Positions 9,628 through 17,586 of a stretch of DNA of 64,000 nucleotides are shown here, one piece after another. Source of the stretch: Pseudomonadota bacterium (GTDB lineage: Bacteria; Pseudomonadota; Gammaproteobacteria; Steroidobacterales; Steroidobacteraceae); assembly GCA_018261655.1 (NCBI GenBank), contig JAGTSG010000001.1, positions 50,276 through 114,275 on the forward strand, read 5' to 3'. Position 1 is the first letter of the stretch; the number at the start of each line of letters is the position of its first letter. The notes below the pieces were generated by a model. That model made no database searches and was not told where the DNA came from. It worked only from the letters and a program-made list of their open reading frames with translations. The position numbers and the translations under genes are program-made.

Positions 9628-9638
9628 GTACAACACTA
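9613..9638. promoter_or_regulatory. inverted-repeat operator overlapping the -35 box
   Basis: Perfect 10-base arms TAGTGTTGTA and TACAACACTA separated by 6 bases. It is A+T-rich in a GC-rich region and covers the -35 hexamer of the RND operon promoter. The size and symmetry fit a dimeric repressor of the TetR or MarR kind, but no such gene is adjacent; the TetR at 30563 has a different palindrome near its own operon. Confidence 0.7.
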
Positions 9639-9697
9639 CACAAAAAGAGACTCCCTGGCCCGTTCGCCATTAAGTCAAATCATCGGATGAAGAGGCG

Positions 9698-11851
9698 TCA
9701 GGAGCCGGCCGAGCGGCTCAACGTCCGCGCCAGCAGCGCGCCGCCCGCGGGCTGGGCGGCAATCACCGCGTCCCCGGCGATCTCGACTGCCTCGGCCAGC
9801 AGGGCATCCGGCGCGTCGGCCTCGTCGAGGTCCGTCGCCGACGCCAGCGGCTCGAGCCCGTGCGCCTTGCGGCGCACGTTTTCGCGCGCCAGCTGCGCCT
9901 GCTCGAGGGCCAGGCGCTCGACCTTGCGCTTTTCCGCGTTGAGGGAGAGGGTCGTCTGCGAACGTAGCTTGTCGACCGCCTCCCGGTCGCCCTCGAGCGC
10001 CAACAGGTCCGCGTCGTCCCCGGCCCGCTGGTGATGGAGCCGGTCGAGCAGGGGCAGTTCGCCCTCGACGCCCGCGTCCCGCTCGAAGGTCGCCGGGCGG
10101 ATGCGGTCCCAGGGCAGGGCGCTGTCGCGCGTGCTCTCACCGACGTCCTCGGTGCTGATCAGGGAGGGAAGCTCGATATCGGGAGTCACGCCCCGGTGCT
10201 GCGTGCTGTCACCCGTGACGCGATAGTACTTGCCGATGGTGACGGTCAGCTGGCCAAAACCCGACTTCGGGCCCAGCGCATAGCGGTCGAGCGGGTAGAG
10301 GTTCTGCACCGAGCCCTTGCCGTAGGTCTGCTGGCCGACGACGACGCCGCGGCCGTAGTCCTGGATCGCCCCGGCGAAGATTTCCGACGCCGAGGCGCTG
10401 GCGCGGTTGACCATGACCACCAGCGGGCCGTCCCAGGCGACCCCGGGCTCGGGATCGTCCAGCACTTCGATGCGTCCCCCGGTCTCGCGCAGCTGCACGA
10501 CCGGGCCGCGCTCGATGAACAGTCCGACCAGCGAGGTGGCCTCTGACAGGTGACCGCCGCCGTTGTTGCGCAGGTCGATGACGATGGCGCCGACGCCTTC
10601 CCGCTTGAGCTCATCGACCAGGCGGCGGACGTCCCGTGTCGTGCTGCGGTAATCGGCCTCGCCGGCGCTGCGCGCCTGGTAGTCCTGGTAGAAGCTCGGG
10701 ACGTCGATCACGCCGATGCTGAGTTCCTGGTCGCCGCGGCGGATCTTGTGGACTTCCTTCTTCGCCGCCTGGGCCTCGAGCGTGACCTTGTTGCGCGTGA
10801 ACACCACGACGCTCTCAGGGGAGCCCGGCGTCGCGCCGGCCGGCAACACCTGCAGGCGCACGACCGTGTTGACCGGACCGCGGATGAGCTGGACGACGTC
10901 GTCGAGGCGCCAGCCCACGACGTCGGTGAGCGTGCCTTCGCTGCCCTGGCCGACCGCGGTGATGCGGTCGTTGGCCTTGACCTCGCCGGAGACCGCCGCC
11001 GGGCCGCCCGGCAGGATGTTGACGACCGTAACGTAGTCGTCGATCAGCTGCAGCGACGCGCCGATCCCCTCGTAGGACAGGCTCATCGCGATGTTGTACT
11101 CCTCGGAATTCCTGGGCGACAGGTAGTTCGAGTGCGGGTCGTAGACGTGCGAGTACGCATTCATGAACGTCTCGAACACGTCGTCCGCGGTGACCTGGTC
11201 GACCCGCTTGAGAAGCCGCTCGTAGCGCTTGCGCAGCACTTCCTGCGCCTCCGGCCAGGTCTTGCCGGCGAGGGTGAGTGACAGCACGTCGTTCTTCACC
11301 CGCTTGCGCCACAGCTCGTCGAGCTCGGCGACGGTGGCCGGCCAGGCCTCGTCGCTGCGGTCGAAACGGAAGTCCTCGTCGACGGTGAAGTCGGGCTCGG
11401 TGTCCAGCAGCGCGATCGCGTGGGCGATCCGCTCCCGGTTGCGTTCCTGCAGGCGCCCGAACATCCAGAAGGGCGGTTCGAGGTCCGCGGACTTGATCAG
11501 GTCGTCCATCTCGAAGCGGTATTTCTCGAATTCGGACACGTCCGAGGCGAGCAGGTAGCTGCGGTTGCCGTCGAGCGCTTCCAGGTAGCGCTCGAACACC
11601 TGGGCGGAAAGCTTGTCGTCGAGGGACGCCTGGCGGTAGTGCTGCCGTTCCATGACTTCGGCGATCAGGCGGGCGACCCGGCGGTGCCGGTCGCTGGGCT
11701 CGACGGCGCCGGTGGACGCCATCGCGGGGGCGACCGCGGTGGCCGGCCCCGTGCCGGTCCCCATGACCACGGTCGCGGTCAACGCGATGGCCGCGCACAG
11801 CAGCGCGATCCGGGCCCATGGCAGCGATGTAAACCTGCGTGGTCTGGTCAT
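9698..11851 (-). CDS. prc: tail-specific (C-terminal processing) periplasmic protease
   Basis: A 717-residue S41-family protease of the Prc/Tsp type, which degrades periplasmic proteins from hydrophobic or ssrA-tagged C-termini and processes cell-wall enzymes. A signal peptide (RIALLCAAIALTATVV) is followed by an N-terminal helical domain, a PDZ domain at about residues 255-340 and the peptidase core. By comparison with E. coli Tsp the catalytic residues are Ser487 (in SASASE), Asp498 (QDYGR) and Lys512 (TYGKGSVQ). The C-terminal domain (DUF3340) is complete. It is in the same direction as the RND operon but separated from it by that operon's promoter region, so it is probably independent. 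Confidence 0.95.
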   Translation of the reverse strand: MTRPRRFTSLPWARIALLCAAIALTATVVMGTGTGPATAVAPAMASTGAVEPSDRHRRVARLIAEVMERQHYRQASLDDKLSAQVFERYLEALDGNRSYLLASDVSEFEKYRFEMDDLIKSADLEPPFWMFGRLQERNRERIAHAIALLDTEPDFTVDEDFRFDRSDEAWPATVAELDELWRKRVKNDVLSLTLAGKTWPEAQEVLRKRYERLLKRVDQVTADDVFETFMNAYSHVYDPHSNYLSPRNSEEYNIAMSLSYEGIGASLQLIDDYVTVVNILPGGPAAVSGEVKANDRITAVGQGSEGTLTDVVGWRLDDVVQLIRGPVNTVVRLQVLPAGATPGSPESVVVFTRNKVTLEAQAAKKEVHKIRRGDQELSIGVIDVPSFYQDYQARSAGEADYRSTTRDVRRLVDELKREGVGAIVIDLRNNGGGHLSEATSLVGLFIERGPVVQLRETGGRIEVLDDPEPGVAWDGPLVVMVNRASASASEIFAGAIQDYGRGVVVGQQTYGKGSVQNLYPLDRYALGPKSGFGQLTVTIGKYYRVTGDSTQHRGVTPDIELPSLISTEDVGESTRDSALPWDRIRPATFERDAGVEGELPLLDRLHHQRAGDDADLLALEGDREAVDKLRSQTTLSLNAEKRKVERLALEQAQLARENVRRKAHGLEPLASATDLDEADAPDALLAEAVEIAGDAVIAAQPAGGALLARTLSRSAGS

Positions 11852-11965
11852 GGCTTGGTAAAATCCGCTCGTCCGCCAGCCGGACGATTGACCCTAGGCT
11901 AGAGGCGGGGCCCCGGGGGATCAAGTACCCAGGTCACGCCGCCGCTTTTCACGGGAGTTGTCGCT

Positions 11966-12262
11966 TTGGGACCCCTCGGTTTCCTGACCGGCGTCGTGCT
12001 CGGCTCGGCGGCCTCGATTTCCGGCGTGCTGGCCATGGTGCTCGTCGTCTTCCTGGTAGTGTCCTCCGACCATCCTGCGTTGCTGCAGGAATACGCGCCC
12101 CTGGTCCGCGCCATCGTGCTGTTCGGCATCCTGGCGGCGATCGCCGGCGCGGCATTCATCGGCCTGCAGAAGAACCGGTCGTGGCGCTGGCTGGCGCAAG
12201 GCGCGATGTGGGCCACCCTCGCTGCCATCGCATGGTCCTACTGGCCGGCGGACGTCGCCTGA
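11966..12262 (+). CDS. small hypothetical membrane protein
   Basis: A 98-residue protein with three predicted membrane helices at about residues 4-31, 48-70 and 74-94, and no recognised domain. TTG 11966 is preferred because GGGAG lies 8 bases upstream and it begins just before the first helix. It diverges from prc, with about 110 bases between the two genes. It might be a conserved proteobacterial inner-membrane protein, but I cannot attach a function. Confidence 0.6.
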   Translation: MGPLGFLTGVVLGSAASISGVLAMVLVVFLVVSSDHPALLQEYAPLVRAIVLFGILAAIAGAAFIGLQKNRSWRWLAQGAMWATLAAIAWSYWPADVA

Positions 12263-12332
12263 ACATCTGACCGCTGGATGGACCGCGGGTTCCGGTGCCG
12301 GCGCCGACGCGGTTCGCCGCGGCGGCGGGCCA

Positions 12333-12626
12333 TCAGGCGCTCCCGGCTCCCGCGCGGCGCCGCAACGGACGGGTCATCAGCCGAACGACCCAGAATAGCG
12401 CGTATGGACCGAGCAGGAGTGCCCATGCCGACGGCTGGAGCGTGAAGAACGCCCCGTAGAGCGCGACCAGGAAGGCAAGCAGGCCGCCCTCGTAAGGCCC
12501 GAGGGACACCACCCCGGCCAGGTAGACGAGGAAAGGCAACACCAGCAGCCCGAAGCCGGCGAAGAGCAGGAAATAGCGCAGTTCCCGGTTCATGCGCCGG
12601 TCAGGCGCGGGGGCGTCGGCTGGCAT
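12333..12626 (-). CDS. small hypothetical membrane protein
   Basis: A 97-residue protein with about three hydrophobic helices (ELRYFLLFAGFGLLVLPFLVYLAG, EGGLLAFLVALYGAFF, WALLLGPYALFWVV) ending in an Arg-rich tail, which suggests a cytoplasmic C-terminus. ATG 12626 is chosen because GGTGGAG lies about 10 bases upstream; a later ATG at 12593 has no such site. It is convergent with the preceding small membrane protein and divergent from the next one. No family is recognised. Confidence 0.5.
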   Translation of the reverse strand: MPADAPAPDRRMNRELRYFLLFAGFGLLVLPFLVYLAGVVSLGPYEGGLLAFLVALYGAFFTLQPSAWALLLGPYALFWVVRLMTRPLRRRAGAGSA

Positions 12627-12756
12627 GTTGTCGCAACTCCACCTGGACGCGAGTTTGCGGGGCGGCGGGGCCTGGCGCAACCGGCAGGGCCTGCCGGCCC
12701 CGTCCGCGCGCGGGGTATACTCGCACCCCGCAGTCCGGGCGCCGGGGAGACGGCCG

Positions 12757-12996
12757 ATGCGCAGGTTCTGGTGGCCTGAGCCACTCTATGAGGCCAGGCC
12801 TTATGGTGCATTGATGCTCGGCCTGCTGGTCGGGGCGGTCTCCGTCGCCCATTCGGTCGCCGGCGGCGGCTGGGATGTCCCGTTTGCCGTGGCGTTCGCG
12901 GTCGGGTGCGCGGTGATGGCATACGGCGGTGTCGTCGTCAGCATGCGCTATGCGTACCGGCGGCGCAGCCGCTGGCAACGCGAACGGCGGCACTGA
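12757..12996 (+). CDS. small hypothetical membrane protein
   Basis: A 79-residue protein with two membrane helices (about 16-34 and 41-60) followed by a basic tail (RYAYRRRSRWQRERRH). ATG 12757 has GGGGAGA a few bases upstream, and a TATACT box at 12716-12721 could be its -10 element. It ends 2 bases before the GTG of the Gfo/Idh/MocA gene, which suggests joint transcription. Function unknown. Confidence 0.5.
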   Translation: MRRFWWPEPLYEARPYGALMLGLLVGAVSVAHSVAGGGWDVPFAVAFAVGCAVMAYGGVVVSMRYAYRRRSRWQRERRH

Positions 12997-12998
12997 GC

Positions 12999-13949
12999 GT
13001 GCCGGCTACGCGCGTCGCCGTCATCGGTGCGGGGTACCTCGGGCGGTTCCACGCGCAGAAGTACGCGGCCCTGGCCGGCGTGAAGCTGGTGGCGGTCGCG
13101 GACCCCGACGCGGAGGCCCGAGGACGCGTCGCGCGCGAGGCCGGCTGCGAGGAGACCGCGGACTACCGGCAGCTCCTCGGCCGGGTCGACGCGGTCAGCG
13201 TCGTGACACCGACGCCGCTGCACCACCGGATTTCCTGCGACTTCCTCGAGGCCGGCGCGCACGTGCTGGTCGAGAAGCCCATCACCACCACGCTCGACGA
13301 GGCGCGCCACCTGGTGGACACGGCCGCGAGGCTCGAGAGGGTCCTGCAGGTCGGCCACCTCGAGCGCTTCAATCCCGCGATCGTCGCGGTGGAAGGCATC
13401 CTCCACCGTCCGCGTTTCGTCGAGTCGAACCGGCTGGCGCCGTTCAAGCCCCGCGGCACCGACGTCAGTGTGGTGCTCGACCTGATGATCCACGACATCG
13501 ACCTCATCCTGAACATCGTCGGCTCGCCGGTCGCGACCATCGATGCCGTCGGCGCCTCGGTGTTCACCGACGAGATCGACATTGCCAATGCCCGCCTGCG
13601 GTTCGACAACGGCTGCGTCGCCGACGCGACCGCCAGCCGGATCAGCATGAAGAGCGAGCGCAAGTTGCGCGTCTTCCAGGCCGACGCCTACCTGTCCATC
13701 GACCTGCAGCAGAAGGTGCTGACCCACGTCCGCAAGGGCAGCGGACCGCCGGCCGGCGACGTTCCGCCGGTGCAGATCGAGGAGCGCAGCTTCGATCCTG
13801 GCGACGCATTGCGCGACGAGATCGTGTCCTTCCTCGACTGCATCGCCACCGGCCGCCGGCCCGTGGTGTCGGGCGAGGACGGGCTCCGGGCGCTCGAGAC
13901 GGCCATTCGCATCGGCGACCTGCTCGGGGCGGGCGCGCTCGCCCGCTGA
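12999..13949 (+). CDS. Gfo/Idh/MocA family NAD(P)-dependent oxidoreductase
   Basis: A 316-residue cytoplasmic dehydrogenase. The N-terminal Rossmann fold starts immediately (VAVIGAGYLGRFH, residues about 6-18), the VLVEKPITT motif near residue 90 carries the family's catalytic lysine, and the C-terminal alpha/beta domain contains LDLMIHDIDL. The start is GTG 12999, 2 bases after the upstream stop; nothing upstream is homologous to the family. The GAGYLGRFHAQKYA opening resembles UDP-GlcNAc 3-dehydrogenases (GnnA) that make diamino-sugars for lipid A, but no aminotransferase or lpx gene is adjacent, so the substrate is left open (inference only). Confidence 0.88.
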   Translation: MPATRVAVIGAGYLGRFHAQKYAALAGVKLVAVADPDAEARGRVAREAGCEETADYRQLLGRVDAVSVVTPTPLHHRISCDFLEAGAHVLVEKPITTTLDEARHLVDTAARLERVLQVGHLERFNPAIVAVEGILHRPRFVESNRLAPFKPRGTDVSVVLDLMIHDIDLILNIVGSPVATIDAVGASVFTDEIDIANARLRFDNGCVADATASRISMKSERKLRVFQADAYLSIDLQQKVLTHVRKGSGPPAGDVPPVQIEERSFDPGDALRDEIVSFLDCIATGRRPVVSGEDGLRALETAIRIGDLLGAGALAR

Positions 13950-13958
13950 GCAGGCTCC

Positions 13959-14351
13959 TCAGCGCCCGCGCAGCAAGGCCGCGGCCAGTCCCGCCCAGGC
14001 CACGATCACGGCGGAGCCGCCGACCGGCGCGGTCGGTCCCGCGGAGGCGGTAAGCCCCAGGCGCGCCGCATAGATGCTGCCGCAGAAGAGCAGCGTCCCG
14101 GCCAGCAGCAGCCAGCCGCTGGCGCGCGCCAGCGCCGAATCCGGCAGGCGGTCGCGTGCCCAGGCGGCCGCGAACAGGCCGATGGCGTTCACGAACTGGA
14201 AGGCGACCGCGGTATTGAAGGAGGCGAGTTCGGCGGGAGTCAGGCGCCCGCCCAGGGCGTGGGACCCGACCGCCGCCAGGGCGGCGGCGATCGCGGCGAG
14301 CGCGGCGCCACTGGCCGCCAGATAGCGGGTGCCGGCCCCGGGGGCGTTCAC
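13959..14351 (-). CDS. DUF423 family membrane protein (YgdD-like)
   Basis: A 130-residue protein with four hydrophobic helices and the DUF423 signature: GSHAL after the first helix, then FNTAVAFQFVNAIGL in the second. These small inner-membrane proteins have no established role. The stop lies 9 bases from the stop of the convergent oxidoreductase gene. The start ATG 14351 places the first helix near residue 10. Confidence 0.85.
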   Translation of the reverse strand: MNAPGAGTRYLAASGAALAAIAAALAAVGSHALGGRLTPAELASFNTAVAFQFVNAIGLFAAAWARDRLPDSALARASGWLLLAGTLLFCGSIYAARLGLTASAGPTAPVGGSAVIVAWAGLAAALLRGR

Positions 14352-14505
14352 CGGCGCCCTCCGCGCCGCGCTGAGGTCACGGGTCCTGAGGTCGGAGTCA
14401 TCGTTTCCGGGGTCTCCGGTCTGGCAGCCAGTCGCGTCGACGATTATCGTTCACCGCAGGCACGGGCTGCACGCCTGGCAGGGCGATTGCGCAGGAGGGG
14501 GCACG

Positions 14506-15147
14506 ATGGCCGGACGGTTGCCGCGGGGCGTGCTGCGGGGCGCGGACGGGCAGGCGCGCTGCTGGTGGTGCGGCCAGGCCGCCGACTACGTCGACTACCA
14601 TGACCGGGAGTGGGGCCGGCCGGTCACCGACGACCGGCGACTGTTCGAGAAGCTGGTGCTCGAGGGATTCCAGTCGGGGCTCAGCTGGCTGACGATCCTG
14701 CGCAAGCGCGAGAATTTCCGCAGGGCATTTGCCGGCTTCGATTTCGAGCACGTCGCGCGTTTCACCCGGCGCGACGTCGCCCGCCTGCTCGGCGACGCCG
14801 GCATCGTGCGCCATCGCGGGAAGATCGAGGCGGCCGTGGACAACGCCCGCCGGGCCTGCGAGCTGGCCGACGACGCGGGCTCGCTGGCCGCGTATTTCTG
14901 GCGGTTCGAGCCGGTCGCCGCCTCGCGACCGGGACGCCTGACCCAGGCTGCGCTCATGAAGCTGACCACCTCGGCCGAGTCGGTGTCCCTGTCGAAGGAC
15001 CTGAAGAGGCGCGGCTTCCGTTTCGTGGGACCGACGACCGTGTACGCCTTCATGCAGGCGATGGGGCTCGTCAACGACCACCTCGACGGGTGCCAGGCGC
15101 GCGCGATTGCCGAGCGCGAGCGCGAGGCGCTGCAGCGACCCCGCTAG
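14506..15147 (+). CDS. tag: DNA-3-methyladenine glycosylase I
   Basis: A 213-residue base-excision repair enzyme that removes 3-methyladenine from alkylated DNA. It has the zinc-binding ligands of the Tag family: Cys near the start (ARCWWC), His in DYHDREWG, and His and Cys in NDHLDGCQAR near the C-terminus. The helix-hairpin-helix core (EGFQSGLSWLTILRKRENFR) is intact. It is about 25 residues longer than E. coli Tag, split between the two ends. ATG 14506 is chosen over upstream ATGs because GGAGGGGG precedes it at the right distance. Confidence 0.95.
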   Translation: MAGRLPRGVLRGADGQARCWWCGQAADYVDYHDREWGRPVTDDRRLFEKLVLEGFQSGLSWLTILRKRENFRRAFAGFDFEHVARFTRRDVARLLGDAGIVRHRGKIEAAVDNARRACELADDAGSLAAYFWRFEPVAASRPGRLTQAALMKLTTSAESVSLSKDLKRRGFRFVGPTTVYAFMQAMGLVNDHLDGCQARAIAEREREALQRPR

Positions 15148-15252
15148 CGCCCGGCGCGCCTCTTGCGCCGCACCATTACGCATTTCACACAGTGCCCGAA
15201 CTGGCCCGGCCGCTATACTGAACGCGTTGATCAGCTGGGAGATTTCGACGGC

Positions 15253-15726
15253 ATGAGCATTGCGCCCACCGTCATCCAGGCCCTCCGCTTCAAGGGGGTC
15301 CAGTTCGACGTCGTGACCCACCCGCACACGGCCACCGCGATCGGCAGCGCGCATGCTGCCCGCGTCAATGAGAACCAGATGGCCAAGGCCGTCCTGCTCA
15401 AGGATCCGGGTGGCTTCGTCCTGGCCGTCCTTCCGGCCTGCGACACGCTGGACATCACGCACGTGAGCCGCGTACTGCACCGCCCCCTGGCCCTCGCCAC
15501 CGAGGCAGACCTGGCCGAGACCTTCTATGACTGCGAACCGGGCGCCGTCCCGGCCGTCGGCGAGGACTACCTGATCCCGACCATCGTCGACGAGGGACTC
15601 CGGCACCTCGAACAGGTATTCTTCGAGGCGGGGGACCATGAGCGGCTGGTGCACATCTCGTCGGAGGGCTTCTCGCGCCTCATGCAGGACGCGGAATTCC
15701 TGCCCATCAGCGTGCCGCACCGCTGA
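15253..15726 (+). CDS. YbaK/ProX-type aminoacyl-tRNA deacylase with an HDOD-free single domain
   Basis: A 157-residue protein of the YbaK/aminoacyl-tRNA deacylase family, which hydrolyses mischarged tRNAs (for example Cys- or Ala-tRNA-Pro) to protect translation fidelity. The core is visible: an N-terminal FDVVTHPHTATA segment, the conserved NENQMAKAVLLKD with the family lysine, and a PACDTLDITHVSRVL stretch. Substrate preference cannot be told from sequence alone. ATG 15253 is used with GGGAG about 12 bases upstream; a TATACT (15214-15219) may be its -10 box. A GC-rich hairpin follows the gene. Confidence 0.82.
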   Translation: MSIAPTVIQALRFKGVQFDVVTHPHTATAIGSAHAARVNENQMAKAVLLKDPGGFVLAVLPACDTLDITHVSRVLHRPLALATEADLAETFYDCEPGAVPAVGEDYLIPTIVDEGLRHLEQVFFEAGDHERLVHISSEGFSRLMQDAEFLPISVPHR

Positions 15727-15745
15727 GACCGCTACACTTCGCCCT

Positions 15746-15765
15746 GCGCCGCCCGTGGGCGGCGC
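15746..15765 (+). terminator. GC-rich hairpin after the deacylase gene
   Basis: Perfect 8-base arms GCGCCGCC and GGCGGCGC with a 4-base loop, followed by CCTTGTC rather than a clear T-run. It may weakly terminate transcription of the deacylase gene or mark the leader of the oxidoreductase operon. Confidence 0.35.
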
Positions 15766-15801
15766 CCTTGTCACGGCCGTCAACGAGGCGATCGAGTAGC
15801 G

Positions 15802-17586
15802 ATGCACCCGACCGACACGCAGGACCCGGACTATTACCACCGGGTCGTGGACTGCCAGTGGGCGTGCCCGGCCCACACGGACGTTCCCGAATACATCCGG
15901 TTGATCGCACAGGGGAGGTATTCCGATGCCTACCTCGTCAACCGCGAGTCGAACGTCTTCCCGGGCATCCTCGGCCGGGTCTGTGACCGGCCCTGCGAGC
16001 CCGCCTGCCGGCGCGGACGCGTGGAAGAGAAGCCGGTCGCGATCTGCAGGCTCAAGCGCGTGGCGGCCGACCTGCGCGACGACATCCGCGACCGCCTGCC
16101 GAGCGCGCCGGCGACGAAGAACGGCCGGCGCGTCGCGTGCATCGGGGCGGGACCCGCCTCGCTGACCGTCGCCAACGACCTCGCGCCGCTCGGCTACGAA
16201 GTCGTGGTGTACGAACAGCTCGGCACCGCCGGCGGCCTGATGCGCACCAACATCCCGTCCTTCCGGCTGCCGGCCGCGGTCCTCGACGAGGAAATCGGCT
16301 ACATCGTCGACATCGGGGTGGACCTGCGGCTCGGCTCGCCCGTGACGAGCATGGCGGCGCTGCTGAAGTCCGGCGGCTTCGACGCCGTGTTCGTCGGCAC
16401 GGGCGCGCCCAGGGGCAAGGACCTGCGGCTGCCCGGCCGCGACCACGACCGGATCCACGTCGGCATCGCCTGGCTGGAGTCGGTCGCCTTCGACCACGTC
16501 AAGTCGATAGGCGAGAACGTCCTTATCATCGGCGTCGGCAATACCGCCATGGACTGCTGCCGCACGTCGCTCCGGCTCGGCGCCCGCAGCGTGAAGGTGA
16601 TGGCGCGCAAGCCGCGCGGCTTCTTCAAGGCCTCCGAGTGGGAGCTCGAGGATGCGGAGGAGGAGAGCGTCGAGATCGTCGTCAATCACTCGCCCACGGC
16701 CTTCGTGATCGAGGATGGAAAACTGACAGGCATGCGCTTCGACAGGATGGAGTACACCATCGAACGCGACCGGATCGTCGCGGAGAGGGTCGTGGAAGAG
16801 GTCGTCGTACCCTGTGACGACGTCATCCTCGCGATCGGCCAGGACAACGCCTTCCCCTGGATCGAGCGCGACCTCGGCATCGAGTTCGACCGGTGGGACG
16901 TGCCGAAAGTCGACCCGAAGACCTTCCAGTCCACCCGGCCAGGCGTGTTCTTCGGCGGCGACGCGGCCTTCGGCCCGAAGAACATCATCTGGGCGGTCGA
17001 GCACGGCCACCAGGCCGCCATTTCCATCCACCGGCATTGCTCCGGCCAGCCGGTCACCGACCGGCCGCCGCGCGGCGTCCGCCTGCAGAGCCGCAAGATG
17101 GGCATGAAGGAGTGGTCGTACAAGAACGACTACAACCCGATCGAGCGAAGGCTGGTGCCGCACGTCAGCCTCAAGGAGCGTTTCAAGCAGCTCAACATCG
17201 AGGTGGAGCTGGGCTTCGACGCGGAGAAGGCCGCGGCCGAGGTGCAGCGCTGCCTGAACTGCGACATCCAGACGGTATTCACGGCGCCGCTGTGCATCGA
17301 ATGCGACGCGTGCATCGACATCTGCCCGACCGACTGCCTGACCATGACCCGCCCGGGGCCGCTGCCGGAGATCGAGCAGCGCCTGAAGGCGCCGCGCCGC
17401 AGCCCGGAGCAGGGCCTGTTCCTGTCCGAGCCCCTGAAGCAGACGGGCAGGCTGATGGTCAAGGACGAGGACCTGTGCGTGCACTGCGGGCTGTGCGCCG
17501 AGCGCTGCCCGACCAATGCCTGGGACATGCAGAAGTCCTGGATCGACATTCCCCATGCCGAGGATGACGCGCAATGCCGGAGTTGA
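15802..17586 (+). CDS. GltD-like FAD/NAD(P) oxidoreductase fused to two [4Fe-4S] ferredoxin domains, electron-transfer subunit
   Basis: A 594-residue iron-sulfur flavoprotein. The N-terminus resembles the glutamate synthase small subunit: cysteines 18, 22, 61, 65 and 69 for Fe-S clusters, an FAD Rossmann motif GAGPAS (115-120) and a nucleotide motif GVGNTA (244-249). A C-terminal extension carries two ferredoxin motifs CxxCxxCxxxCP, at 498-509 and 559-570. It overlaps the next gene by 13 bases. Since no glutamate synthase large subunit is present and the two downstream genes encode a 2-oxoacid oxidoreductase, it most likely passes electrons from that enzyme to NAD(P)+ (or the reverse). From memory, the three-subunit 2-oxoglutarate:NADP+ oxidoreductase of Azoarcus evansii has this composition; that link is inference. 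Confidence 0.88.
   Translation: MHPTDTQDPDYYHRVVDCQWACPAHTDVPEYIRLIAQGRYSDAYLVNRESNVFPGILGRVCDRPCEPACRRGRVEEKPVAICRLKRVAADLRDDIRDRLPSAPATKNGRRVACIGAGPASLTVANDLAPLGYEVVVYEQLGTAGGLMRTNIPSFRLPAAVLDEEIGYIVDIGVDLRLGSPVTSMAALLKSGGFDAVFVGTGAPRGKDLRLPGRDHDRIHVGIAWLESVAFDHVKSIGENVLIIGVGNTAMDCCRTSLRLGARSVKVMARKPRGFFKASEWELEDAEEESVEIVVNHSPTAFVIEDGKLTGMRFDRMEYTIERDRIVAERVVEEVVVPCDDVILAIGQDNAFPWIERDLGIEFDRWDVPKVDPKTFQSTRPGVFFGGDAAFGPKNIIWAVEHGHQAAISIHRHCSGQPVTDRPPRGVRLQSRKMGMKEWSYKNDYNPIERRLVPHVSLKERFKQLNIEVELGFDAEKAAAEVQRCLNCDIQTVFTAPLCIECDACIDICPTDCLTMTRPGPLPEIEQRLKAPRRSPEQGLFLSEPLKQTGRLMVKDEDLCVHCGLCAERCPTNAWDMQKSWIDIPHAEDDAQCRS

Noticed and set aside
583..9683. The 11-base string AGTCAAATCAT occurs at 583-593 and 9673-9683
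   Set aside because: In the first place it overlaps a probable promoter, in the second it follows the prc stop; no shared context, so chance is the simpler explanation.
14398..17574. Open frame of about 1050 codons on the minus strand
   Set aside because: Lies opposite tag, the deacylase and the flavoprotein gene, all of which have clear family motifs; the antisense product has none.
15802..17586. Flavoprotein as a true glutamate synthase small subunit
   Set aside because: No large subunit gene is adjacent, the C-terminal double ferredoxin extension is foreign to GltD, and the gene overlaps a 2-oxoacid oxidoreductase operon.
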